Source: Geovibrio thiophilus (GTDB taxonomy: Bacteria; Chrysiogenota; Deferribacteres; Deferribacterales; Geovibrionaceae). From it: a stretch of DNA of 64,000 nucleotides. This document shows positions 1-8,976 of this stretch, piece by piece (the first letter of the stretch is position 1; each line of letters starts with the position of its first letter). The stretch is from contig NZ_CP035108.1 of NCBI RefSeq assembly GCF_004087915.1, forward strand, positions 2,480,001 through 2,544,000, read 5' to 3'. The notes under the pieces were generated by a model. That model searched no databases and was not told the origin of the DNA. It worked only from the letters and a program-made list of their open reading frames with translations. The position numbers were made by a program, and so were the translations under genes.

Positions 1-2653
1 CTCTATCACCGGTAAGAATACCTTCAGCAACAGCATCTGCCGGATTAATCCATATCGGTTCATAAACATTATTGTCCCAAACTTCTCCAAGCTCACGTTC
101 AGGATCCAGATACGCACTGTTACCGTCAGCGTCTTTTTTGAAAACTTCATTGATGTAGGCATTGTTAGAGTGTGTAGAGTGAGAACGGTAATAGATGTGC
201 CATCCATTAAGGCAATATGGATAATTAGTTTTGTAACCTTGTGGATCTGCTGCAGAGCCATCTGCAAAAGAACCTTCAAGCATAGGAATAACCATAGGAA
301 TAGCGTACACAAATTTCCCTGTTGTTTTCCCATCGTGAAGTGGGCCCTCAAGAGTAACTCTTGCATCATCATTATCGTAAAACCTTGCTTCGTAGTCTTC
401 TACCATAGCCTGAGAATATATTTCAAACTTTCCGGTGGGAGTATAAAGCGCACCAACATGCGGATCCGTTCTGTAGGCGGCAAGCGGATCAGTTATCCCG
501 TATGACGAATCCATATGGAAAAGACCTTTCTCCTTCCATTCATCATAAGTCATTCCTGCGTTGTAAGCTGTAAGCAGAGGTTCAATGGCTTCTTTTCTCC
601 AGTCATCAACAGTTTTGCCTTCGGTGTATTCGCTGAGAACACCCAGTTTATCCGCAATCTTCGCGACAATGTCATAATCAGGCAATGCTTCACCGAGAGG
701 TTCCACTGCTTTATTCATACATATTAGTGCATCGCCGGCAAGCCAGCCTGAGCAGGCACCTTCTTTCTCAAAAGCAGTAGCAGCAGGAAGAACATAATCT
801 GAAAATTTTGCTGATGCTGTCATAAACTGGTCAGCAGTTACAATTAACTCTACATTATTTCTGTCTTTAATAATCCCAGAAACCGTATTGTAGTCACCAC
901 ATTGATTAACAAGGCAATTTCCGCCAAAATTGAGTATAGCCTTCATTGGAGTGGGAAAGTTTTTAACCTGTCCATCATTCCACATTGATTTCCCAGTTCC
1001 ACCGTATTTGGCTATATCCGGCCAGAGAAATACAGGATAGGACGATCTGGTTACAGCAGGAGTATAGTCAGGAGCTGTGAGCTTGCTTAAATCATATATA
1101 CCTGTAAAATCCGCATATGCGTTATTTGTTCCGGTAGGGAATGTAACACCGAAAGATAACGGCTGCCTGTCGGTGTACACTCCGACATGCCTTCCGGGTT
1201 CGCCAAAGTTTTTGGTTATGACTCCAAGAGTATAACCATTCAGGGGTAATTGTTCACCTTCAGACTGCCTCTGAAAACCACCGCCAAACCAGAGTGTTAC
1301 TTTCTTTTTTGCAAAAATTTCAGCAAGCTCTCTTATTTTAGCTGCCGGTATACCGCATATAGATTCAGCCCACTCAGGAGTTTTGGCAACTTTTCCGTAT
1401 ACTGAAACAAGTGCATCCTTAAGATTATCATTCGGATCATCGGCATTGTAGTTGTTGTAGCCTATCTGTGACGGGTAAACAGATACATCTCCGTTAAGCC
1501 CTGCCTGAACAAGCCTGTCGTCAGTACCCATTATATAAGCACTGAGGGAAGAACCGTCGGGAACAATATAATCTGTGCTCCTGTCCACATCAGCGTGGTA
1601 TGTTTTGGCTATTGCAGGATACAGCGTAAAAGCCTCATCATCGAAAAATCCGTGAGTATATCTGAGAATGAACTCAGCATCCAGCCAAGGATCTGCTTTC
1701 AATGAACCGTCGGTGTTCCATGTATTTACTATGAGTTCGTGCATAATAGCCTGTACCAAGGCAGCATCCGTTCCGGGAACAACTGCTATGTGTTCACTGG
1801 CATGGGATACAACAGTTTGAGAAACTCGCCCGTCAATAACAAAGACCTTTGTGCCTTTTTCTTTAATCTGCTGTATATACCATGCAGTATTTGTTCCCCA
1901 AATGCTTTCCGCGAAGTTTCCGCTCCAAATGAACAGTGCATCAGAGTTAAAAGCGTCCTGTCTGGATTTTCCCGGAGGAAAATAAAAATTCTGTCCGAAA
2001 AAGAACCAACTTGTGTGTTCAAGTGAAGGCCAGCTGTAGTCGTTGCGGTATGTCATCTGTCCGCCCATGATATTAAGCAGACGTGATGCGCAGGAAGCAG
2101 CACCTGCAACTTCCGAACCATCGCCTGAAGCATAATGAGCTGAAAAAGATTTTGCGCCATACAGAGCTTTAAGGCTGGTAAGTTTAGCAGCTATTTCAGT
2201 TGCGACCTCTTCCCATGAAATCCTGACAAAACCGTTTACGTCGCCCCTTTCACCGGTTTGTTTAAGAGGGTAAAGAACACGGTCGTTACGGTAAAATCTC
2301 TGAGTATTCGACCGGCAGCGTATACATGCTCTCATCTGAGGCAAATCTTCGCTTTCACCGTTGACTATATTCAGATCGGGTGTTTCGTCGGTGACAAACC
2401 TTTTGATTACGCCGTCTTTAACATACGCCTTTGTCACACAGCGCCCGCCGCAGTTGTGCGGTGCAGCTCCTGCCACAACCGTTTCCGTGATTGCAGGAGG
2501 CGTGAGACGGTTTTCCTCGTCCTCTTCCATGTATGTTTTGCCGCCGTCGCCGGAACCGCCGCAGCCGTATACAGCAGCGGTGGCGCCCACTGCGCTCACT
2601 CCCTTAAGGAAGTCTCGGCGGGTTACCTGATTAAGTTTATCTTTAAGACTCAT
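1..2653 (-). CDS. Tat-exported DMSO reductase-family molybdopterin subunit (partial)
   Basis: About 884 codons are open from the ATG at 2653 to the left edge, so the C-terminus is missing. The start has an AGGAGG site just upstream. The N-terminus has a Tat signal (TRRDFLKG) followed by a possible lipobox (VYGC). The Fe-S region reads PHNCGGRC and later RACIRC. The position that is the first Cys in DmsA-type enzymes is Ala here, and an extra Cys replaces the usual Gly of RACxRG. The stretch NDYSWPS probably supplies a Ser ligand to Mo. The family transfers oxygen atoms or electrons at a bis-MGD cofactor; the substrate cannot be read from sequence. It follows the six-heme cytochrome and barrel genes closely and was likely co-transcribed with them. 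Confidence 0.9.
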   Translation of the reverse strand, partial: MSLKDKLNQVTRRDFLKGVSAVGATAAVYGCGGSGDGGKTYMEEDEENRLTPPAITETVVAGAAPHNCGGRCVTKAYVKDGVIKRFVTDETPDLNIVNGESEDLPQMRACIRCRSNTQRFYRNDRVLYPLKQTGERGDVNGFVRISWEEVATEIAAKLTSLKALYGAKSFSAHYASGDGSEVAGAASCASRLLNIMGGQMTYRNDYSWPSLEHTSWFFFGQNFYFPPGKSRQDAFNSDALFIWSGNFAESIWGTNTAWYIQQIKEKGTKVFVIDGRVSQTVVSHASEHIAVVPGTDAALVQAIMHELIVNTWNTDGSLKADPWLDAEFILRYTHGFFDDEAFTLYPAIAKTYHADVDRSTDYIVPDGSSLSAYIMGTDDRLVQAGLNGDVSVYPSQIGYNNYNADDPNDNLKDALVSVYGKVAKTPEWAESICGIPAAKIRELAEIFAKKKVTLWFGGGFQRQSEGEQLPLNGYTLGVITKNFGEPGRHVGVYTDRQPLSFGVTFPTGTNNAYADFTGIYDLSKLTAPDYTPAVTRSSYPVFLWPDIAKYGGTGKSMWNDGQVKNFPTPMKAILNFGGNCLVNQCGDYNTVSGIIKDRNNVELIVTADQFMTASAKFSDYVLPAATAFEKEGACSGWLAGDALICMNKAVEPLGEALPDYDIVAKIADKLGVLSEYTEGKTVDDWRKEAIEPLLTAYNAGMTYDEWKEKGLFHMDSSYGITDPLAAYRTDPHVGALYTPTGKFEIYSQAMVEDYEARFYDNDDARVTLEGPLHDGKTTGKFVYAIPMVIPMLEGSFADGSAADPQGYKTNYPYCLNGWHIYYRSHSTHSNNAYINEVFKKDADGNSAYLDPERELGEVWDNNVYEPIWINPADAVAEGILTGDR

Positions 2654-4516
2654 TATATCCTCCTAACATCTAGTACGCATTAGGCGCGTGCGCCGTTTTG
2701 TGGCATACAAAGCATGAATTGTCCTGCACAGGGTAGTGGCAGTTGTTGCAGTGTCTGTTCAGGCTCGCTCCGGAGCCGCCCCAGCCCGGTCTGTGGCTGG
2801 AAGGGGGAGTTACGCTGTGACACTCTATGCAGCTGTCTTCCTTATGGCAGGTCGTACAGGAGCTTCTGTCCCATCTCGCCTCAAGTCCGTGACCCCTCTT
2901 CGTCCATGAAGGGGTATGGCTTCTCGGTGATACTTCCTGATGGCACTGGATACAGCTCACCTGATCGGTATGGCACTCAAGGCATTCCTGCTTGTTCACC
3001 CTGCTTGCCGAGCCGTGTCTGTCCATCCATGAAATATCGTGACTGGAGGGTTTATTCGATTCCACGGCAAAGGCATACACAGCAACAAGCAGCATAGCCA
3101 TTACCATAGAGAGTACAGTTATCTTCGCTTTCATAAATCTCCTCCCTAAAAAATGATGTTAGCCCACAGCTCTGCCGTGTAGTTCTTGTCAAGGCTCGTA
3201 TCAACATCATCATAGAACTCCGTATCCTCCATGCTCAGATCCGCCATGAGGCTGAGGATCTTCGTCGGCTGATACTGACCGCCTATGTAGTAGCTTCTTA
3301 CAGAGTCCTTCCTTCTGTCGTTTATGTAGTCATACTCATAACGGCTGAAGGACGTGCCTGCCCATACGTCCATAGTGCGTCCGACCTTCTGGCTGACCTG
3401 AACTCCGTACTGAAGACGCTCGTTGTCGTCTGAGTCGGGGGTGTTCTTTACATCCCAGTAGTCTACGCTGAACGATACATATGTGTTCTCGGAGGGGAGT
3501 CCGTAAATGTCGAATTTACCCTTGATTCTGGAATAATCACGGTTGTCGAAGTTCTCCGTGCCGCTCACTGCCTTGGTCTCATAGGTGAGTCCAGCGGCGA
3601 AGTTCTTAAGGAATGCCTGATATACTCCCGCTTCGTACTTGCTGTACTTGCTCTCCGCGAGAAGGGTATTCGTCAGGGGGTTCACCACGTATGAGTTCTC
3701 GTAGTCGACCTCATCAGTAAGACCTTCATATTTCAGCGTGAGGATAGTTCCCGTGGAGACTATCTCATAGGTGCCTTCGGCGTTAACTGTGGCCGCGTCA
3801 TTCAGAAGAGTGTAGGCGAGAACAAGGTTACCGTTAGGGATAGCCTGATCGAGCCTGAACTTGGTGTAGTCGTCATCTATGTCCGTTACATCGAGACGGA
3901 CATATTCTGCTCCTACCTTGGTCTGCTCCATCACCTTAACATTGATTCCGCCGCCGAACAGCGTGTCGTCATCAACATCATAGTAGTAGCTCACGGGTTT
4001 GCCCCCGAAAGCGTATACCTCTACCATCTCGCCGAGCTTCACTGAAGCGTCCGCTCCGTCAAGCTGGAAGGTGTTCTGATGGGAAAGATAGAAGCGTCCC
4101 ACGTTCAGGACTGTGTTCTTGATTACGCCGTCAAACTGAGCGTAGCCGTTGTACAGTCTCGGAGCCCAGTCATCATAACCGAGCTGGGTGTCAAGAGCGT
4201 CACGGTGATAATAGTAGTAATTATCTCCCCAGCTCTTCTTGTGGTCTCCGTCAATGTCATCCGCGAATCTGGCGAACGCGGCGAATCTCACCGTTCCGTC
4301 ACCGAGCTTCACTGCGTCCGTGTGGACACGGAGATACTGGTAAAAATCCTGATCGTCTGCGTAGTCGTTCGTACGCAGTCTGTAGCGGGACGTCAGCGTA
4401 AGGTAGATCTTGGTGTCCTCTGTAAGACCTATACCCTCGTAGCTCTCCTTGAACTGTCCGGGAGAGACCTGCTGCGTCCGGCTGTCCGGCGTGTTTGAAG
4501 CGCCGTTCTCAAATGC
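2632..4516. repeat. Duplicated barrel-cytochrome segment, copy 1
   Basis: This 1885 bp block matches 15879-17763 at a constant offset of 13247, with no indel and only scattered substitutions. It starts within the first codons of the molybdoenzyme Tat leader and ends at the signal peptide cleavage region of the barrel protein. Sequence outside these limits is clearly different in the two copies. Confidence 0.9.
2670..3134 (-). CDS. Periplasmic six-heme cytochrome c
   Basis: This 154-residue protein has an N-terminal signal peptide ending near YAFA. It has six CxxCH heme sites (CLECH, CIQCH, CTTCH, CIECH, CNNCH, CFVCH). Repeated SH-x-P-x-W segments between hemes are seen in small electron-transfer cytochromes. 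It probably passes electrons in the periplasm or through the outer membrane between the quinone pool and the molybdoenzyme encoded 16 bp downstream. The upstream neighbour is the outer-membrane barrel gene. It differs from the copy at 15917-16381 at one residue (Arg versus Lys near position 45). No close named family was recognised. Confidence 0.93.
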   Translation of the reverse strand: MKAKITVLSMVMAMLLVAVYAFAVESNKPSSHDISWMDRHGSASRVNKQECLECHTDQVSCIQCHQEVSPRSHTPSWTKRGHGLEARWDRSSCTTCHKEDSCIECHSVTPPSSHRPGWGGSGASLNRHCNNCHYPVQDNSCFVCHKTAHAPNAY

Positions 4517-4579
4517 CTGTGCCGTGCCGCTGAGAAGCAGAAGACACACAAGCATACAACTAACAGACAGGTAGCGCAT
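3146..4579 (-). CDS. Outer-membrane beta-barrel protein, copy 1
   Basis: The ATG at 4579 was chosen over a longer frame to 4621 because GGAGG lies just upstream and it gives a normal signal peptide ending near AQA. The mature part is rich in alternating Tyr/Phe/Asp strands and ends in Phe (ANIIF), typical of BAM-inserted barrels. It is about 477 residues, the size of a 16- to 18-strand barrel. There is no N-terminal CxxC as in MtrB. The cytochrome and molybdoenzyme genes follow within 20 bp. By analogy with the Shewanella dms operon, which pairs a barrel with a multiheme cytochrome and DmsA, it may form an outer-membrane electron conduit or export path; this is inference. Confidence 0.88.
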   Translation of the reverse strand: MRYLSVSCMLVCLLLLSGTAQAFENGASNTPDSRTQQVSPGQFKESYEGIGLTEDTKIYLTLTSRYRLRTNDYADDQDFYQYLRVHTDAVKLGDGTVRFAAFARFADDIDGDHKKSWGDNYYYYHRDALDTQLGYDDWAPRLYNGYAQFDGVIKNTVLNVGRFYLSHQNTFQLDGADASVKLGEMVEVYAFGGKPVSYYYDVDDDTLFGGGINVKVMEQTKVGAEYVRLDVTDIDDDYTKFRLDQAIPNGNLVLAYTLLNDAATVNAEGTYEIVSTGTILTLKYEGLTDEVDYENSYVVNPLTNTLLAESKYSKYEAGVYQAFLKNFAAGLTYETKAVSGTENFDNRDYSRIKGKFDIYGLPSENTYVSFSVDYWDVKNTPDSDDNERLQYGVQVSQKVGRTMDVWAGTSFSRYEYDYINDRRKDSVRSYYIGGQYQPTKILSLMADLSMEDTEFYDDVDTSLDKNYTAELWANIIF

Positions 4580-4689
4580 ACTTCCTCCTATTTTTTTAAA
4601 TAAGCGCACATTTAGGAGCAATCCGAAATGCTTAAGTTGACTTTAAAGGATAATTAGACTTAAAGCAACGGTTAAAGTTATGTAAGCAG

Positions 4690-5660
4690 AGGTGGTCCCC
4701 AAAATCTGTACAGTATGCTAAGGTGTAAAAAGCATATTGGAGGACCATGCGATGTCAAAGGCCAAACGTACCCGTTACTCAGCGGAGTTTAAATCGAAAG
4801 TAGCTCTTGAAGCTCTTCGAGAAGAGCTGACTTTATCAGAATTATCAGCCAAGTATAATGTTCACCCGAACCAGATTTCCAAGTGGAAGAAAGAAGCCAT
4901 AGAGGGTATGGCATCAATCTTTGCCAACAAGCCCTGCAAGTCTGAAGAGCGAACAGAGTCTGAGATAAAGGATCTTCACGCAAAAATAGGCCAGCTGACG
5001 GTGGAACGTGATTTTTTGCAGCGAGCCTTCGGGAAACGGTAAGCATATCCCGGAGGAAGCTTATGATCGATAACGTAAAAAGCAGCCTGTCCATCAGCAG
5101 TCAGTGCGAGCTTTTGGGCATCAGCCGCTCCTGCTATTACTATCAAGAGTCAGGCGAGTCGGCGTTGAATCTTGAACTCATGCGCATAATAGATAAGCAG
5201 TTTATGGCGACACCTGACTTTGGTTCCAGACAGATGGCAAAGCTTATCAGAAGGTATGGATACAATGTTAGCCGCAAGCGTGTCAGCAGGCTTATGAAGA
5301 AGATGGGCATAGCTGCTGTTTATCAGAAGCCCAAGACCAGTGTTCCACATCCGGAGCATAAGACATATCCGTATCTGCTTAGAGATATTGATATAAACCG
5401 CCCTAATCAAGTTTGGTGCTCGGATATTACCTACATACCAATGAGAAGAGGATTCCTCTATCTGGTGGCTATTATGGATTGGTACAGCAGAAAAGTTCTC
5501 AGTTGGAGACTTTCAAACAGCCTTGATTCTGATTTCTGCGTGGCTGCGCTTGAGGAAGCCCTTGAAAAGTACGGAACACCTGAAATCTTTAATACTGATC
5601 AGGGGAGTCAGTTTACCAGCTATGAATTTACGCAAACCCTTAAAGATGCAGGGATTAAGA
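4690..5660 (+). mobile_element. IS3-family element, copy 1, truncated
   Basis: The left end (TGGTCCCCAAAATCTG) is present near 4693, followed by orfA and the first two-thirds of orfB. The element stops abruptly at the codons for AGIK in orfB, where the right end of inverted copy 2 begins. The missing remainder does not reappear beyond copy 2, so an insertion was accompanied by an adjacent deletion. Confidence 0.92.
4737..5042 (+). CDS. IS3-family OrfA (helix-turn-helix), copy 1
   Basis: This 101-residue HTH_Tnp_1-type protein has the HTH in residues 10-55 and a C-terminal leucine-rich coiled coil (SEIKDLHAKIGQLTVERDF). The open frame begins with a TTG; the ATG five codons later is a likely alternative start. 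A TTTTTTG run at 5012-5018 could allow a -1 shift into the orfB frame, which is open from there to the orfB ATG. The sequence is identical in all three copies. Confidence 0.9.
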   Translation: MEDHAMSKAKRTRYSAEFKSKVALEALREELTLSELSAKYNVHPNQISKWKKEAIEGMASIFANKPCKSEERTESEIKDLHAKIGQLTVERDFLQRAFGKR

Positions 5661-5680
5661 CAGGTGGTACCCATCTTTAG
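5063..5680 (+). pseudogene. IS3-family OrfB transposase, C-terminally truncated
   Basis: The first ~199 residues match the intact 289-residue transposases at 5689 and 18388. They include the first two catalytic acids (CSDITYI and NTDQGSQ of the DDE core). The frame then runs into inverted copy 2 and stops after seven foreign residues. The catalytic Glu of MIERIW is lost, so this copy cannot be active. Confidence 0.95.
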
Positions 5681-5688
5681 TACAGTTT

Positions 5689-6558
5689 TTAGACTGAAAT
5701 AAGGTGGAAACTCTCAGTCATTTTATCATCTTTTTTCCAGATTTGAATCTCTAATCCGTTATAAGCTTCATATGGCGTTCTGTCGCCCAGAGAAGAATGC
5801 GGTCTTCCTGTATTGTAGAAATTTATCCAGTCCGCCAGTCCTCGTTTCAGCTCGTGTCCGTTATCAAACGCATGGAGATAGACAAAGCTATATTTCAATG
5901 TCCGCCAGATACGCTCAATCATGACATTATCCATCCAACGCCCCTTGCCGTCCATAGAGACCTTAATCCCTGCATCTTTAAGGGTTTGCGTAAATTCATA
6001 GCTGGTAAACTGACTCCCCTGATCAGTATTAAAGATTTCAGGTGTTCCGTACTTTTCAAGGGCTTCCTCAAGCGCAGCCACGCAGAAATCAGAATCAAGG
6101 CTGTTTGAAAGTCTCCAACTGAGAACTTTTCTGCTGTACCAATCCATAATAGCCACCAGATAGAGGAATCCTCTTCTCATTGGTATGTAGGTAATATCCG
6201 AGCACCAAACTTGATTAGGGCGGTTTATATCAATATCTCTAAGCAGATACGGATATGTCTTATGCTCCGGATGTGGAACACTGGTCTTGGGCTTCTGATA
6301 AACAGCAGCTATGCCCATCTTCTTCATAAGCCTGCTGACACGCTTGCGGCTAACATTGTATCCATACCTTCTGATAAGCTTTGCCATCTGTCTGGAACCA
6401 AAGTCAGGTGTCGCCATAAACTGCTTATCTATTATGCGCATGAGTTCAAGATTCAACGCCGACTCGCCTGACTCTTGATAGTAATAGCAGGAGCGGCTGA
6501 TGCCCAAAAGCTCGCACTGACTGCTGATGGACAGGCTGCTTTTTACGTTATCGATCAT
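5689..6558 (-). CDS. IS3-family OrfB transposase (DDE), intact
   Basis: This 289-residue rve-type integrase-core transposase has the N-terminal HTH_21 region (ISRSCYYY) and all three catalytic acids: D of CSDITYI, D of NTDQG and E of MIERIW. The C-terminal motif NTGRPHSSLG is typical of IS3-family OrfB. A GGAGG site precedes the ATG, so it can be made separately or as an OrfAB fusion after a -1 shift. The protein is identical to the copy at 18388-19257. Confidence 0.96.
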   Translation of the reverse strand: MIDNVKSSLSISSQCELLGISRSCYYYQESGESALNLELMRIIDKQFMATPDFGSRQMAKLIRRYGYNVSRKRVSRLMKKMGIAAVYQKPKTSVPHPEHKTYPYLLRDIDINRPNQVWCSDITYIPMRRGFLYLVAIMDWYSRKVLSWRLSNSLDSDFCVAALEEALEKYGTPEIFNTDQGSQFTSYEFTQTLKDAGIKVSMDGKGRWMDNVMIERIWRTLKYSFVYLHAFDNGHELKRGLADWINFYNTGRPHSSLGDRTPYEAYNGLEIQIWKKDDKMTESFHLISV

Positions 6559-6578
6559 AAGCTTCCTCCGGGATATGC

Positions 6579-6884
6579 TTACCGTTTCCCGAAGGCTCGC
6601 TGCAAAAAATCACGTTCCACCGTCAGCTGGCCTATTTTTGCGTGAAGATCCTTTATCTCAGACTCTGTTCGCTCTTCAGACTTGCAGGGCTTGTTGGCAA
6701 AGATTGATGCCATACCCTCTATGGCTTCTTTCTTCCACTTGGAAATCTGGTTCGGGTGAACATTATACTTGGCTGATAATTCTGATAAAGTCAACTCTTC
6801 TCGAAGAGCTTCAAGAGCTACTTTCGATTTAAACTCCGCTGAGTAACGGGTACGTTTGGCCTTTGACATCGCATGGTCCTCCAA
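6579..6884 (-). CDS. IS3-family OrfA, copy 2
   Basis: Identical in sequence to the OrfA at 4737-5042 and 18062-18367. The HTH and coiled-coil regions are intact and the TTTTTTG run needed for a possible OrfAB frameshift is kept. Confidence 0.92.
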   Translation of the reverse strand: MEDHAMSKAKRTRYSAEFKSKVALEALREELTLSELSAKYNVHPNQISKWKKEAIEGMASIFANKPCKSEERTESEIKDLHAKIGQLTVERDFLQRAFGKR

Positions 6885-6941
6885 TATGCTTTTTACACCT
6901 TAGCATACTGTACAGATTTTGGGGACCACCTCTGGTTACAC

Positions 6942-8702
6942 TCAAAAATCATAACGCCCGTAAAACGTTTCCTTATTCTTTTGAGCATATTTTTTTATCA
7001 TGGACAAATCTCTTTTCAAAAACTCTGCTACGCCGTCTTCTCTTATTATTTTTTCATACAATCCTTTACGCTCTGCATATTCGGGTCTGAATAGCACAAT
7101 AGAAAGCATACATCCAATATAGTGAAGGCTGAGTATATTACCAAGATAATCATCAAGAAATTTCTCATCACCAAGGTTAAGAGAAAGAATTTTATCTGTA
7201 AGCATAATTGCAAATCTCTTTAAATTCTTGCTGTCAATATCGTCCAAAAGACCATAGTCGAAACTGCGCTTATACTGCAAATCATGAGCAAGCTGGAGCA
7301 TTGGTTTGTAGAATGATATATTTCCATTATTACAAAACATCTTAGCAATTATCAGTCGCACTATTTCAAGATAAATATTAACAGTATTTACTCCTGTCCA
7401 TGTATTGGGATAAGGATAATAGAAATACCGCATCGGGATGAACTCACCTTCGGCACGTTGAGCCACTCTTGTGCCTGGATAAGGATTGAGCAGAAACATA
7501 TTGGACTGTACTCTAACGTTTTTTATATCAGAGCATTGTACAGTGAAATCTATAATCTCATTAATCATCTTTTGTGAACCTAGTTCATCTTCATAAGGAG
7601 AGAGTATATATCCTAAAAAAACTTCTTGTTTACATTCTGTTTTTCTATCTTTTAAAAAAAAGATGAAATCCTTAAGAATTCTATATTCATCATCAAGTTC
7701 AGCAGTCGAGCGCAAGAGCCTGTATAGCCTTCTTCCAGTAAAACTATCTTCGATCACTCTATCTCTGCCTATAAAAAAAGTGTTTATATTAAACTGCTCA
7801 ACTAGCCTGTAGAAATCTTCATCCAAGTCGGCAGGATCGACAAAAACATTCATTCCACCAAAGCCTGCATGACTATACACATTTTTCATAAAAGCTTCTG
7901 TATTTTGCCTGTTAATACGGCTGAATGGAGCACTGTCTGACAGTGACAAAATTATTTCAGATGGTAATTGTTCTTTGATTTCTTCAACTGATTTTTTAAT
8001 CATTTTTCCAAGAACAGGAGTGTATTTCCTGTCAGTTTTGGCATGCTCAATGACACAGTAGTCACATCCATTCGGGCACGAATCGTTAAACATTGTTCTT
8101 ATTTCAATGTTTTCACCTGATACACTTACCATAGGAATAACAGGGTAAGGAAATGTTCCTTTACCATTGCCAGACAATATGCCGTCTTTCAGTACATACA
8201 TTCCTTTTGATGGAAGATTACCGTAAAATGCGTTCCTTCCATTTTCTTTTAAAATATTGACTGTACCGTCCACAAGCATCGCAGATGCAAACCTCAGAAA
8301 TGGCTCTCCACCACCTCTGAAAACGGCATCCACATCCTCGTTTTCAAGCGTGTTTTTTATCTCGTCAACAGAAAAAAAATGAGGACCACCTGCAATAATG
8401 ACCGCGTCGGGTTTGTTTGCTTTGATCTTTTTTGCAAAGTCCATTGCAACAGCATATGTGCTTGTCCAGCAGGATATGCAGTAAAGCTTTGCAGCATGTT
8501 CTGCCAGAAAACGTTCAAATGCCTGTTCAACATCAGCAATATATTTGTCTTCCTCTTTTTCAGGGAAAACAACAATATCCTTAACTCCGATTTCATACAG
8601 ATAGTGAGTCAACGTTAGAGCAGCTATGTCTTCATCAAGCATATGAAAAAATGATGATGTCTCCCTAGCGATAATAAACATCACATCATGTATCTGCATC
8701 AC
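6942..8702 (-). CDS. Cobalamin-type radical SAM protein in the second reductase set
   Basis: This 586-residue protein has an N-terminal Rossmann-like B12-binding-type region (residues ~1-140, with IIAGGPHFF and GGGEPFL). A radical SAM core follows, with the cluster motif CPNGCDYC (C-x3-C-x2-C) near residue 210. The N-terminal domain lacks the DxHxxG motif, as usual for base-off B12 radical SAM enzymes. The helical C-terminal ~170 residues are not recognised. It is the last gene of the leftward cluster after the TorD-like gene, with a 274 bp gap that contains a strong hairpin. The substrate is unknown; peptide, cofactor or small-molecule modification are all possible. Base composition is AT-rich relative to the cytochrome and barrel genes. 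Confidence 0.85.
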   Translation of the reverse strand: MMQIHDVMFIIARETSSFFHMLDEDIAALTLTHYLYEIGVKDIVVFPEKEEDKYIADVEQAFERFLAEHAAKLYCISCWTSTYAVAMDFAKKIKANKPDAVIIAGGPHFFSVDEIKNTLENEDVDAVFRGGGEPFLRFASAMLVDGTVNILKENGRNAFYGNLPSKGMYVLKDGILSGNGKGTFPYPVIPMVSVSGENIEIRTMFNDSCPNGCDYCVIEHAKTDRKYTPVLGKMIKKSVEEIKEQLPSEIILSLSDSAPFSRINRQNTEAFMKNVYSHAGFGGMNVFVDPADLDEDFYRLVEQFNINTFFIGRDRVIEDSFTGRRLYRLLRSTAELDDEYRILKDFIFFLKDRKTECKQEVFLGYILSPYEDELGSQKMINEIIDFTVQCSDIKNVRVQSNMFLLNPYPGTRVAQRAEGEFIPMRYFYYPYPNTWTGVNTVNIYLEIVRLIIAKMFCNNGNISFYKPMLQLAHDLQYKRSFDYGLLDDIDSKNLKRFAIMLTDKILSLNLGDEKFLDDYLGNILSLHYIGCMLSIVLFRPEYAERKGLYEKIIREDGVAEFLKRDLSMIKKYAQKNKETFYGRYDF

Positions 8703-8899
8703 ATTTACCGACAGATACGCGTCCTATCGTGCGACTACGTAGAGCATTCAAAACGCATAAATCAAGCAATGTATTCTTTGTCTTTTTTATCAATTCCTTC
8801 TCTCCTGATTAAAACCGTTTGAGATAGTTCAGATAACATTTATACTCATGTAAACAAACGATAAAACGCTTTTGCAATTGTGTTCAATCTCATCGTAGA

Positions 8900-8940
8900 C
8901 CAATCCTTCTGTAAATTACTTCAATTTATAGAAGGATTGG
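8900..8940. promoter_or_regulatory. Strong hairpin between torD-like and radical SAM genes
   Basis: The arms CCAATCCTTCT (8900-8910) and AGAAGGATTGG (8930-8940) pair perfectly, and the inside continues with TAAATT/AATTTA around an ACTTC loop. No T-run follows on the leftward strand, so it may be an attenuator, processing site or protein-binding site rather than a simple terminator. Confidence 0.6.
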
Positions 8941-8976
8941 ACTTATATTATGCTCTATTTATTGGTGTGGTGTCAA

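Larger units (their letters stand above)
5661..6932 (-). mobile_element. IS3-family element, copy 2, intact and inverted
   Basis: A complete element of about 1.26 kb between TGGTACCC near 5665 and the complement of the left end near 6928. Its right end lies inside copy 1 and its left end is about 13 bp beyond the stop codon of the radical SAM gene at 6942. No direct target repeat is visible at the junctions, consistent with rearrangement after insertion. Confidence 0.92.

Noticed and set aside
1739-2683. Rightward frames opposite the first Mo subunit
   Set aside because: They are antisense to a gene with clear Tat, Fe-S and Mo motifs in an uninterrupted 884-codon frame.
3146-4579. MtrB/PioB-type conduit assignment for the barrel protein
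   Set aside because: The N-terminal CxxC and other MtrB features are missing. Only a general outer-membrane barrel call is justified.
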